A DNA stretch of 64,000 nt from Bacteroides sp. GM023 (GTDB taxonomy: Bacteria; Bacteroidota; Bacteroidia; Bacteroidales; Bacteroidaceae): NCBI RefSeq assembly GCF_014750685.1, contig NZ_JAAXGE010000007.1, positions 62,001 to 126,000 of the forward strand, in the 5' to 3' direction. Positions 27,785-35,739 of this stretch are shown here, in pieces. A model generated the notes under the pieces. The model was not told where the DNA came from. It ran no database searches and was given only the letters and a program-made list of their open reading frames with translations. Position 1 is the first letter of the stretch; every line of letters begins with the position of its first letter. The translations under genes and the position numbers were made by a program.

Positions 27785-28915
27785 ATGAAACACTTATGTA
27801 CATGGGCAGTTGCCGCCCTTTTAATGGCAGCTTGTACACCGAAAGCCGAGAAAGCTACAGATTCCGGCCTGTTGCAGAGTAATTTCCAGACAGAAGTAGA
27901 CGGAAAGAAAACCGACTTATTCACCTTGCGTAACAAAAACAACATGGAAGTTTGCATTACCAACTTCGGTGGACGTATTGTTTCAGTTATGGTGCCCGAC
28001 AGGGACGGGCAAATGCATGATGTCGTTCTCGGCTTCGACTCTATTCAGGACTATATCAGCAAGCCGTCGGACTTTGGTGCGAGCATCGGACGTTATGCCA
28101 ATCGTATCAACCAGGGCAAATTTACATTGGACGGCATAGAATACCAGCTTCCCCGCAACAACTACGGCCATTGCCTGCATGGCGGCCCGCAGGGATTCCA
28201 GTACTGTGTTTATGACGCCGTTCAGCTGAATCCGCAGGAATTACAGTTGACCTACCTTGCCGAAGACGGTGAAGAAGGCTTCCCGGGCAACATCACTTGC
28301 AAAGTCCTGATGAAACTGACCGACGACAACGCCATCGACATCCAGTACGAAGCGGAAACGGACAAACCGACCATCGTGAATATGACGAACCACTCTTATT
28401 TTAATCTCGACGGAGATGCAGGCAGCAATGCCGGTCACCTGTTGGCAATTGACGCGGATTATTATACTCCGGTGGATAGCACATTCATGACTACCGGTGA
28501 AATTCTCCCCGTAGAAGGAACACCGATGGATTTCCGTACCCCGACTCCGGTAGGCGAACGCATTAACGACTATGACTTCGTGCAACTGAAAAACGGTAAC
28601 GGTTACGACCACAACTGGGTATTGAACGCAAAAGGTGACATCACCCGCAAATGCGCTTCACTCGAATCTCCCAAAACAGGTATTGTACTGGACGTATATA
28701 CCAACGAACCGGGTATTCAGGTATATGCCGGAAACTTCCTTGACGGCTCTCTGACCGGAAAGAAAGGCATTACTTACAACCAGCGCGCTTCCGTATGTCT
28801 CGAGACGCAGAAATATCCGGATACCCCGAACAAACCCGAATGGCCTTCGGCTGTACTTCGTCCGGGAGAAAAATATATGAGTCAATGTATCTTCAAATTT
28901 TCTGTAGATAAGTAA
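27785..28915 (+). CDS. Aldose 1-epimerase (GalM-like) lipoprotein
   Basis: This 376-residue protein has lipobox LMAAC (cysteine 17). GalM landmarks are in order: SIGRYANRI, CLHGGPQGF, the catalytic histidine in NMTNHSYFNL, GYDHNW and the catalytic glutamate in VCLETQKYPD. It interconverts alpha and beta anomers of free aldoses. In a PUL it may speed equilibration of sugar released by inverting or retaining enzymes before uptake. GH92 and GH125 are inverting and would release beta-mannose. Its presence could also hint at galactose in the substrate. The next gene starts 3 bp after its stop. Confidence 0.92.
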   Translation: MKHLCTWAVAALLMAACTPKAEKATDSGLLQSNFQTEVDGKKTDLFTLRNKNNMEVCITNFGGRIVSVMVPDRDGQMHDVVLGFDSIQDYISKPSDFGASIGRYANRINQGKFTLDGIEYQLPRNNYGHCLHGGPQGFQYCVYDAVQLNPQELQLTYLAEDGEEGFPGNITCKVLMKLTDDNAIDIQYEAETDKPTIVNMTNHSYFNLDGDAGSNAGHLLAIDADYYTPVDSTFMTTGEILPVEGTPMDFRTPTPVGERINDYDFVQLKNGNGYDHNWVLNAKGDITRKCASLESPKTGIVLDVYTNEPGIQVYAGNFLDGSLTGKKGITYNQRASVCLETQKYPDTPNKPEWPSAVLRPGEKYMSQCIFKFSVDK

Positions 28916-28918
28916 CTT

Positions 28919-30991
28919 ATGAATTCAACTTTTGGACATCGAATTGTATGGTTCGTGGGTATGCTGATACTGTTCGGGTTCGGCGTTACGGTAACATCAT
29001 GTGCGTCTGTTTCTTCAGATGGCACCGTGACAGTTGTAGAACGCCCCGATATTCAGTCTGTTAATACAAATTATGTGGGATATCGTGCCCCGCTCCGTCC
29101 GCTGAACTTTATTAAGTTGCCGGTAGGCAGCATCCAGCCCGAAGGGTGGGTGAAGAAGTATCTCGATTTGCAACGTGACGGCCTGACCGGACATCTCGGA
29201 GAAATCAGTGCCTGGCTGGAAAAGGATAACAATGCCTGGCTGACTACCGGTGGCGATCATGGTTGGGAAGAAGTTCCTTACTGGCTGAAGGGATACGGTA
29301 ATTTAGCGTATATCCTCAATGACCCGAAGATGATAGAGGAAACGAAATACTGGATTGAAGGCGTATTTGCCAGCCGTCAGCCGGATGGCTATTTCGGCCC
29401 GGTCAATGAGCGCAATGGTAAACGTGAGCTTTGGGCGCAAATGATTATGCTTTGGTGTCTGCAATCCTACTATGAGTATTCACAGGATCAGCGTGTCATT
29501 GATCTGATGACTAACTATTTCAAATGGCAAATGACCGTCCCCGACGATCAACTGCTGAAAGATTACTGGGAGAATAGCCGTGGCGGCGATAACATAATCA
29601 GCATCTACTGGCTTTACAACCATACCGGCGATGCTTTCCTGCTCGACCTCGCCGAAAAGATTCACCGCAACACCGCCGACTGGACTAAATCTACCTCTCT
29701 GCCCAACTGGCACAACGTGAACATTGCCCAATGTTTCCGCGAACCTGCCACTTATTATATGCAGACCGGAGATTCAGCCCTGCTGAAGGCTTCTTATAAT
29801 GTCCATCATCTGATTCGCCGTACTTTCGGACAAGTGCCCGGTGGTATGTTCGGTGCGGATGAGAATGCCCGATTGGGATATATCGACCCCCGCCAGGGAG
29901 TGGAAACCTGCGGACTGGTGGAACAGATGGCATCCGATGAAATCATGCTTTGCATGACAGGCGACCCGATGTGGGCGGAACACTGCGAAGAAGTGGCATT
30001 CAACTCTTATCCTGCTGCCGTGATGCCGGATTTCAAAGCATTACGCTATATCACTTGCCCGAACCATACGGTCAGTGATTCGAAGAACCATCATCCGGGC
30101 ATTGATAACCGTGGACCGTTCCTCTCGATGAATCCTTTCAGCAGCCGTTGCTGCCAGCACAACCATGCACAAGGCTGGCCTTACTTTGCAGAGCACCTGG
30201 TATTGGCAACTCCCGACAATGGAGTGGCAACTGCTATTTATGCCGCCTGCAAAGCTACGGTTAAAGTTGCTGACGGCAAGGAAATCGTTCTCCGCGAAGA
30301 GACAAATTATCCCTTCGAAGAAGCCATCTCTTTCACAATTTCTACCGATGAAAAGGTCGCTTTTCCATTCTATCTCCGTATTCCTTCATGGACTCAGGCG
30401 GCAGAAGTACGTGTAAACGGCAAGAAAGTAAATGTATCTCCCGTATCCGGAAAATATCTCTGTATCAACCGCGAATGGTCGAACGGAGATAGGGTAGAAT
30501 TAACTCTGCCTATGTCTCTGTCTATGCGTACCTGGCAAGTCAATAAAAACAGCGTAAGCGTAGACTATGGGCCTCTCACTTTGTCTCTCAAAATAGCAGA
30601 AAAGTATGTCGAAAAAGACAGCCGTGAAACGGCCATCGGCGATTCTAAATGGCAGAAAGGTGCTGACCCAGAGAAATGGCCTACTACTGAAATCTATCCG
30701 GACAGTCCCTGGAACTATTCATTAGTATTAGATAAGCGAGAACCTTTGAAAAACTTCAAAGTCATCCGTAAGTCCTGGCCTGCTGATAACTACCCTTTCA
30801 CAGTAGCCAACGTACCTTTGGAAGTGAAAGCTACCGGGCGTCTGATTCCCGCATGGAAGATTGACGAGACCGGACTCTGCGGCGTATTGCCGGAAGAAGA
30901 TGCGGTAAGAGGTGATAAGGAAGAGATTACTTTGATTCCTATGGGTGCGGCACGATTGAGAATATCCGCTTTCCCGAATACAAAGGAGTAA
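28919..30991 (+). CDS. GH127/DUF1680-like lipoprotein, possible furanosidase
   Basis: This 690-residue protein has a lipobox-type signal (VTSCAS). An (alpha/alpha)6 barrel is followed by beta domains. In GH127 beta-L-arabinofuranosidase HypBA1 a zinc site is built from E338, C340, C417 and C418, with C417 the nucleophile. Here the matching residues are E329 and C331 (VETCG) and C411-C412 (RCCQHN). The usual CCPPN is replaced by CCQHN, and the acid/base GEAF region reads GADEN. It belongs to the DUF1680 superfamily but may be a distinct subgroup with another sugar. It is the last gene of the PUL, before the hairpin at 31001-31040. Confidence 0.8.
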   Translation: MNSTFGHRIVWFVGMLILFGFGVTVTSCASVSSDGTVTVVERPDIQSVNTNYVGYRAPLRPLNFIKLPVGSIQPEGWVKKYLDLQRDGLTGHLGEISAWLEKDNNAWLTTGGDHGWEEVPYWLKGYGNLAYILNDPKMIEETKYWIEGVFASRQPDGYFGPVNERNGKRELWAQMIMLWCLQSYYEYSQDQRVIDLMTNYFKWQMTVPDDQLLKDYWENSRGGDNIISIYWLYNHTGDAFLLDLAEKIHRNTADWTKSTSLPNWHNVNIAQCFREPATYYMQTGDSALLKASYNVHHLIRRTFGQVPGGMFGADENARLGYIDPRQGVETCGLVEQMASDEIMLCMTGDPMWAEHCEEVAFNSYPAAVMPDFKALRYITCPNHTVSDSKNHHPGIDNRGPFLSMNPFSSRCCQHNHAQGWPYFAEHLVLATPDNGVATAIYAACKATVKVADGKEIVLREETNYPFEEAISFTISTDEKVAFPFYLRIPSWTQAAEVRVNGKKVNVSPVSGKYLCINREWSNGDRVELTLPMSLSMRTWQVNKNSVSVDYGPLTLSLKIAEKYVEKDSRETAIGDSKWQKGADPEKWPTTEIYPDSPWNYSLVLDKREPLKNFKVIRKSWPADNYPFTVANVPLEVKATGRLIPAWKIDETGLCGVLPEEDAVRGDKEEITLIPMGAARLRISAFPNTKE

Positions 30992-31000
30992 ATAGATTGA

Positions 31001-31040
31001 CGAGCCATTGGCATCTGTTGTTTGGGATGTCAATGGCTCG
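31001..31040 (+). terminator. Hairpin at the end of the PUL
   Basis: CGAGCCATTGGCATC pairs with GATGTCAATGGCTCG along 15 bp with one G-U pair and a 10-nt loop. There is no T-run right after it. It sits 10 bp past the last PUL stop codon. Confidence 0.65.
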
Positions 31041-31115
31041 ACTACTAATTTACTCTTTGATATATCTGCGATATAAATAATGTATTGTAGAAGAGGATAT
31101 ATTGCGAGAAAAGAG

Positions 31116-31123
31116 TATCTTTG
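31116..31123 (+). promoter_or_regulatory. Bacteroides -7 box for the small antitoxin gene
   Basis: TATCTTTG matches TAnnTTTG exactly and ends 23 bp before the ATG at 31147. No convincing -33 TTTG is seen. Confidence 0.55.
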
Positions 31124-31146
31124 TATTGGAAATGAACTAAGATATA

Positions 31147-31323
31147 ATGCTTGATAGTATGAAAAGAAATAGAACTTTAAAACAATTTTCAGATAAAGAG
31201 AAGAAGCAGACAATAGCTTCCATGATTGCTTCTTTTAAATTGGAAGGGATTTCTATATCCGAAGAAAAGGCTTCTATTATTTATCAAAAGGTTCAACATC
31301 GTCTTCAAAACACTTTTCGATGA
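31147..31323 (+). CDS. VbhA-like Fic antitoxin, 58 residues
   Basis: The reading frame from ATG 31147 to TGA 31321-31323 encodes 58 residues; an internal ATG at 31159 is possible. Residues 29-34 read SFKLEG, which fits the Fic-inhibitory motif [S/T]xxxE[G/N] of class I antitoxins. In VbhA the corresponding stretch is SQRLEG. The rest is predicted to be helical and charged. An exact -7 promoter box lies upstream. The glutamate of such a motif would block ATP gamma-phosphate placement in the Fic active site. The gene is convergent with the Fic gene and overlaps its 3' end by 47 bp (31277-31323), whereas most such pairs are co-directional. Confidence 0.75.
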   Translation: MLDSMKRNRTLKQFSDKEKKQTIASMIASFKLEGISISEEKASIIYQKVQHRLQNTFR

Positions 31324-31888
31324 TTTTCTCCATATAAGTATAATTCATATCAGCAGCCCTTTGTACAGCTTCTATATAAGAAGGAAATAACTCTCCCGTA
31401 AATGGCGAAAAGTCTAATTTTGCATATCCCTGTTTGATTGCCATTATATTTGCCAGAATTCTGGCAGTCCTGCCATTTCCTTCTCTGAAGGGATGGATAA
31501 ACAATAACTCAGCATGTACTTTAGCAATGTCTTCTATTAATTGCTGTCGATTATCATATTTATCCGGAAGTTTTTGAAGTATATCTTTTTCAAAGTTTTC
31601 CATAGACTGGGGAATATATAATGCTGCTGGAAAAACAAATCCTCCTTTGGATATATTGGTGGTTCTATATTTCCCTGCAAAAGAATATAAATCTTTGAAA
31701 GCTAATTCATGTATACGGCATATATATGCAGAATTAAAATGTGTTTTAGTATCAAGTTCATTTTCTAAAAATAATTCTGCATACATGAATCCTTCTAATT
31801 CAGCCAATGCAATGTCTTCCGCATTAGTGAGATGCAGTAAATTAGGAAGAATATCCGATTCATTTTGATTAACTTCATATTTGCTCAT
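31277..31888 (-). CDS. Fic-domain protein (AMP transferase type toxin)
   Basis: Starting at ATG 31888 gives 203 residues beginning MSKYEV. Longer starts up to 31981 are unlikely because a -7 promoter box (31912-31919) lies inside them. The Fic core is intact: HPFREGNGRTAR at residues 132-143 matches HPFx[D/E]GNGRxxR. The flap region FAGKYRTTNISKGG precedes it. The catalytic histidine is H132. Such proteins transfer AMP to target proteins such as gyrase or topoisomerase IV, or act on other targets. No inhibitory [S/T]xxxE[G/N] helix is clear within the protein itself, which fits a class I Fic held off by the separate small protein at 31147-31323. Confidence 0.9.
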   Translation of the reverse strand: MSKYEVNQNESDILPNLLHLTNAEDIALAELEGFMYAELFLENELDTKTHFNSAYICRIHELAFKDLYSFAGKYRTTNISKGGFVFPAALYIPQSMENFEKDILQKLPDKYDNRQQLIEDIAKVHAELLFIHPFREGNGRTARILANIMAIKQGYAKLDFSPFTGELFPSYIEAVQRAADMNYTYMEKIIEKCFEDDVEPFDK

Positions 31889-31911
31889 TGGCATATCTTT
31901 TAGTGATGTAA

Positions 31912-31919
31912 CAAAGTTA
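31912..31919 (-). promoter_or_regulatory. Bacteroides -7 box for the Fic gene
   Basis: On the minus strand TAACTTTG matches TAnnTTTG. It lies 24 bp before ATG 31888 and supports that start over the longer frame. Confidence 0.5.
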
Positions 31920-32034
31920 AATGTTTCTTTCTTTAAAATGCAGACCTTTTCTTTATTTTTTATTTTCGTCATGCTTTTCAATATAACTTTAGCTCTGTTT
32001 CATCGCTTCCACCGGTGTGTTAACTCCTTTTTTA

Positions 32035-33438
32035 CTAGTTTATTATGGGTGAAACCTCGTCTTCCGAAGTGGCATATAATGCTTTCAACGGTTTCACCAA
32101 GTATACATTCCCATATTTAGTATGTTTCCGAATGACTCCTGCTGCCAGCAAGACTTGTGCGAATGTAGCCGGATTGCTCCCCCGCATCGCAGAGGGATTA
32201 TACATTTTCAATCTTCTGAATATATCTGATGCTGAAAGACTCTCATACCCTTCGTCGCCGGGTTCGGCTGTACGAAAGCAGGCATGGAAAACCTCTTCTG
32301 CCGGACAAGGGCGATAAAAAGATGCGTTATGACGTTGTAATTCCCTTTCTTCTTCTTTTGTAAACCAATAGCGCGCCCCGGAAAGTAGTTCCGCTTTCAG
32401 TTGGGCATATATTTGATCATGCGCTATGCCCTCGCAGTCGATGATGTGTTCTACTTCTATGCAAATGAATCGGCGACTGCCGGTTGGGTCGGAAAGCAAA
32501 TCAAAACGATTGCTTGTGCCGATAAAAGAAGCGATGCGTGGCAGATTACGAAAATTCTTCTGATATGCCTTGCAAATGTTGAGGTTTGCCATTTGCATCA
32601 GGTTTTTCAACAACGGCATTTGCTGCGTTCCGTACTTATCAAACTCATCCATATTGAGGAGTCCCATCTCTGCGAGCAGTCGTTCCGCTTTTCCTTGTGC
32701 GGATAATTTAAGATTATCCATGTAGTAACGTGACAACACCGGAGGCATTAGCGATTTACAGAAAGTGGATTTTTGCCGGCCTTGCTCACTGCTGACGAGA
32801 ATAGGAGCCACACTGTTGGCATGTATACTTGTCATTCCTGCCCACTGTGCTGTGAGTCCCAGCATCCATGTGTGGAAGCTTTTTACCCAAAGTGGACGGT
32901 CGGACACACGATGTGCCAAAGCATCCAGCCTGTCAATGCCATCCCACTCGGGTAATTCTTCTATGTAAAGCCTGAAAGGATGGTAACTGGAGATACAGGT
33001 GGAATAAACATAGCGGCTTAAGTCTTTGTCCCAACAAGAAATGCCCTGATCATGTGCTTCCATGCAAAACGTATTCAGTTCTCGTTTACCTATAGGCTCA
33101 AAAGGTACACCGCATCCGTCTATTGGTCGGAATTCCGTTTCTTCTGTGAGTAGATTGTAACGAAAATCGTAATGTTCTTGCAGAAATGTACGTACTTCCT
33201 GAGTGAGACGGACAGGCTGTCTCCGTTCAGTCTCTTTCTCTTCTTTCTCTTTTCCAACTTCAATTTTCTTTTCTCTTTTGACTGTATTTTCGACTGCCTG
33301 CTCGACTTCCACCACGACTTCTTCTACGACTGTTTTTTCTGTCTTTTGCGTCTCTTCCGCTTCTTTACTTTCTTCTTTTATTGAAAACATTCCCAGTCCT
33401 TGCTGTATACGTTTCCATATCAATGTTATTGCGTTCAT
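32035..33438 (-). CDS. VapE/VirE-like P-loop protein with DUF3874-type C-terminus
   Basis: Choosing ATG 33438 gives 467 residues; an upstream extension to 33537 has no good start. Residues about 20-80 are a highly charged lysine- and glutamate-rich linker. The core resembles the virulence-associated E family of primase-helicase-like ATPases: EWDGIDRLDALA, a Walker-A-like EQGRQKSTFCKSL and GLLNMDEFDKY as Walker B. It also has TSNRFDLLSDPTGSRRFICI. The Walker A lacks the usual second glycine (GRQKST). The C-terminal region looks like a winged-helix (FAQVLLAAGVIRKHTKYGNV). These proteins are common in Bacteroides, often near mobile or variable loci, and their role is unclear. It is divergent from the HU-like gene. 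Confidence 0.8.
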   Translation of the reverse strand: MNAITLIWKRIQQGLGMFSIKEESKEAEETQKTEKTVVEEVVVEVEQAVENTVKREKKIEVGKEKEEKETERRQPVRLTQEVRTFLQEHYDFRYNLLTEETEFRPIDGCGVPFEPIGKRELNTFCMEAHDQGISCWDKDLSRYVYSTCISSYHPFRLYIEELPEWDGIDRLDALAHRVSDRPLWVKSFHTWMLGLTAQWAGMTSIHANSVAPILVSSEQGRQKSTFCKSLMPPVLSRYYMDNLKLSAQGKAERLLAEMGLLNMDEFDKYGTQQMPLLKNLMQMANLNICKAYQKNFRNLPRIASFIGTSNRFDLLSDPTGSRRFICIEVEHIIDCEGIAHDQIYAQLKAELLSGARYWFTKEEERELQRHNASFYRPCPAEEVFHACFRTAEPGDEGYESLSASDIFRRLKMYNPSAMRGSNPATFAQVLLAAGVIRKHTKYGNVYLVKPLKALYATSEDEVSPIIN

Positions 33439-33604
33439 TATTTTTGTTTTTAAAGTGATTAAAAATAGCTTGTTTTTCAGATTCTGATACTGCGAATGTA
33501 CTACATGCGCACACCGGTTTGCAAGTGTTTTGTGCAAAAAAAGAATTATTTCTACCCTATGGAAGAATGTTATTAGTTATCGCTTTTATCTCTATGTTTT
33601 ATCG

Positions 33605-33612
33605 TATCTTTG
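33605..33612 (+). promoter_or_regulatory. Putative -7 box upstream of the HU-like gene
   Basis: TATCTTTG matches the consensus, with TTTT about 18-19 bp upstream. If used, transcription would start just before the 22-bp repeats and give a leader of about 150 nt. Confidence 0.45.
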
Positions 33613-33628
33613 GCGTAGAGTTATGAAT

Positions 33629-33716
33629 GATTCACTCTTGTGGACTAATCAAATCACTTTCGTGGTTTAATTGAATTACAATAGTGGATTAAATGAACCA
33701 CTTGTGTGGTTCATTT
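33629..33716. repeat. Four tandem 22-bp iteron-like repeats
   Basis: The units are 33629-33650, 33651-33672, 33673-33694 and 33695-33716. They are imperfect but in exact 22-bp register: GTGG begins at 33640, 33662, 33684 and 33706. The shared pattern is about GAATCACTTTnGTGGTTTAATT (22 positions spread over A/T-rich flanks), with the key core CAC-N4-GTGG. The last unit is nearly palindromic (GAACCAC TTGT GTGGTTC). This looks like an array of protein-binding sites on one face of the helix about every two turns. Confidence 0.75.
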
Positions 33717-33770
33717 GTATCTTTATGGTTTTTGCATGAAAACTAGTTACTATTTAAACGATAACAACGT

Positions 33771-34406
33771 ATGGCTATTATTTACGATTGGTACGAGAAT
33801 CCCGGTGAATCCGACGACTCGGAAGAGAAAGGCTTGCATCCCCGCATTTTTTTGAATGGCAAGATAGACACGGAGAAACTGTGTCATATGATTCATGGAC
33901 GCAGTTCGCTTTCTGTGGGTGATGTGAAAAGCACGGTCACTATGTTAGCTCAAATTTGCAGTGAAGAACTGCGCGAAGGACGCGAGATACATATCGAGGG
34001 ACTTGGCTATTTTGCTCCTATTTTGCAGAGTACACAGAAAGTAATCCGCAATACTCCGAATAAATCGTCGAAGATAAAACTGAAAACGATTGGTTTTCGT
34101 CCCGATGCCCACCTGAAAGGGGAACTTGTCGGTGTCAAAGTCAGCCGGAGCAAATATGGACGACACTCAGAACCATTGACCGAAGTTGAGGTAGATATGC
34201 GTTTGAAGGAATATTTTGCCGAACATGATGTGATGCTCCGCTATGACTTTCAGGAAGCGTGCTGCATGACACGTACTACAGCCAACCGTCATCTCCGTCG
34301 ACTACTGGAAGAAGGAAAACTTCGAAATATAGGTAAACGTATGCAACCGATTTATGTACCTGCAGCAGGTTACTATGGGGTGTCACGAGATGTGATACGG
34401 CGATAA
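33771..34406 (+). CDS. HU-like DNA-binding protein fused to a winged-helix domain
   Basis: This 211-residue protein has an HU/IHF-like fold over about residues 25-125, including VKSTVTMLAQICSEELREG and IHIEGLGYFAPIL. This is followed by a C-terminal winged-helix region (about 145-205, MTRTTANRHLRRLLEEGKL). These two-domain HU-like proteins are frequent in Bacteroides and tend to lie next to VapE-like genes or variable regions. It is divergent from the VapE-like gene and lies downstream of the 22-bp repeat array. It may bind those repeats and control itself and its neighbour; that is inference. Confidence 0.82.
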   Translation: MAIIYDWYENPGESDDSEEKGLHPRIFLNGKIDTEKLCHMIHGRSSLSVGDVKSTVTMLAQICSEELREGREIHIEGLGYFAPILQSTQKVIRNTPNKSSKIKLKTIGFRPDAHLKGELVGVKVSRSKYGRHSEPLTEVEVDMRLKEYFAEHDVMLRYDFQEACCMTRTTANRHLRRLLEEGKLRNIGKRMQPIYVPAAGYYGVSRDVIRR

Positions 34407-34726
34407 GGGGAGATGATTTGAAGTATGCCGGTGAAAGCTTTGAAGGTGTGATTAAAGAGTTTTTGCATGGTCGCTTTCACCCGCTTTCTTGTTCAGGACA
34501 GAGGCTTCAGGAAGAAGGTGAAAGCGGTGAAGGCTGTAGTTCTCTCATAGGATAATATAGGCTTTTTTTGTCTTATGATAAGAATCAATTTGTTACAATT
34601 ATATATAAAACTGGGTGTCTTTGTGTTTTTATATTGCTGACAATCAATATCATATAGATGATATGGTGTAACGCCCATTTGTGTGTCATTTATATGTATC
34701 GTATCTTTGTGAAAAGTCCATTACTT
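34407..34726. other. Intergenic region with GGTGAAAGC repeats and a promoter
   Basis: GGTGAAAGC occurs at 34430-34438 and again in GGTGAAAGCG at 34517-34526. The inverted form CGCTTTCACC is at 34472-34481. The last two form a 10-bp inverted repeat that could fold as a terminator after the HU-like gene. A canonical promoter lies at 34678-34709. No gene is seen. Confidence 0.6.
34678..34709 (+). promoter_or_regulatory. Canonical Bacteroides promoter for the membrane protein gene
   Basis: TTTG at 34678-34681, a 20-nt spacer and TATCTTTG at 34702-34709. It lies inside a longer possible reading frame and so supports the ATG at 34727 as the true start. Confidence 0.8.
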
Positions 34727-35641
34727 ATGAAAAATAAAGTATATTTAATTATCCTGGTAGTATCTCTTCTACTAACTTTTGCTGTTGGTCCATTTCGTAT
34801 GTTCTGTCTTTTTGAGAATCCTCCACTTTATTTGGGAACATTGATCCGCGGAATAGTCTTTTGGATGTTAACCGTTTATTTCCTTGGCAGATATAGTGGT
34901 GTGGTGGAACCATATAAAATTGTTTTATTGGTGTTATTGGCAGACTTAGTACCGGATATTATTGTAAGGGTATTTATGGGACATTTTATGATTGCATTGC
35001 CTTCTTTCCCTGATACAATTTTACAGATAATAGTTGTTTTGTTGGGTTGGTGGTATACTCGGCTTAATAAACTAGGAAAGGTGGCGTTGGCATTGGTAAA
35101 TCTATTGGTTTGTATTGGAGTATCTTCTTATGGTTTTGTCCGGTGGAATGAATTGGGTTTTGTCAAAGATAGTGGGTTTAAGAAGTTAGAAATCGTTGAA
35201 CTATTGGATCAGGCAGAATCTACCTTATCTCAAGATAGTGTTATAAGCCAATTTCAAGATAAGAACCTGATTGTTTATGTCGGAGGTGAAGATGATGAAA
35301 GAAATAAGATTGGACTAACTTTCTTACAAAAGGTGCAGAAAGAATTCGAAGGAAATAATGGTACGACTGCATTGGCCCTGATTTATCTTAATAACCCTGA
35401 AAACAGGACTTCAGATGCTCTACTTTCGGAAAACATTAACTATCCTATTGTAAGGATGGAGCAAGATGAATCTCAACTTAAAAATTCTGTACTGTATCAT
35501 TGGTATGTTGTAGATAGAAATAAAGAAATTAGATGGAGGAAAAAGATACATCTGCAAGAAAATGGCGATATACAGAAAGAACGAAAAGAATTGCAATTTC
35601 TTAGGGAACTTATAGCAGGATTAAATGAAAACGCTGAATGA
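34727..35641 (+). CDS. Multi-pass membrane protein with a thioredoxin-like tail lacking cysteines
   Basis: From ATG 34727 the protein has 304 residues; a longer frame from 34658 includes the promoter and is rejected. Five hydrophobic segments fill the first 150 residues. The C-terminal soluble domain (about 180-300) has LIVYVGGEDDERNKIGLTFL, then an alternating alpha/beta pattern and YHWYVVDRNKEIRWRKKI, reminiscent of a thioredoxin fold. It has no CxxC motif, so it cannot act as a dithiol oxidoreductase by itself. I do not recognise the family. It begins a region of thioredoxin-like and cysteine-rich proteins and could be a membrane partner in it. Confidence 0.7.
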   Translation: MKNKVYLIILVVSLLLTFAVGPFRMFCLFENPPLYLGTLIRGIVFWMLTVYFLGRYSGVVEPYKIVLLVLLADLVPDIIVRVFMGHFMIALPSFPDTILQIIVVLLGWWYTRLNKLGKVALALVNLLVCIGVSSYGFVRWNELGFVKDSGFKKLEIVELLDQAESTLSQDSVISQFQDKNLIVYVGGEDDERNKIGLTFLQKVQKEFEGNNGTTALALIYLNNPENRTSDALLSENINYPIVRMEQDESQLKNSVLYHWYVVDRNKEIRWRKKIHLQENGDIQKERKELQFLRELIAGLNENAE

Positions 35642-35704
35642 GTCTTTCAGAAATCTAGACTGAAAAAAATATTATCAATCTTTTTTCTTCTGTATTTCTT
35701 TGCG

Positions 35705-35712
35705 TATATTTG
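35705..35712 (+). promoter_or_regulatory. Putative -7 box for the membrane HTH regulator
   Basis: TATATTTG fits TAnnTTTG and ends 27 bp before the ATG. A TTTT lies about 18 bp further upstream. Confidence 0.45.
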
Positions 35713-35739
35713 TGACTCAAGAACACAAATATAGAATAA

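Larger units (their letters stand above)
33439..33770. other. Divergent intergenic regulatory region
   Basis: These 332 bp separate the VapE-like and HU-like genes. It holds a rightward promoter box and four tandem 22-bp repeats, listed separately. Otherwise it is AT-rich with no gene visible. Confidence 0.7.

Noticed and set aside
34658..34726. Longer start for the thioredoxin-like membrane protein
   Set aside because: A canonical TTTG-N20-TATCTTTG promoter lies within the extra segment.
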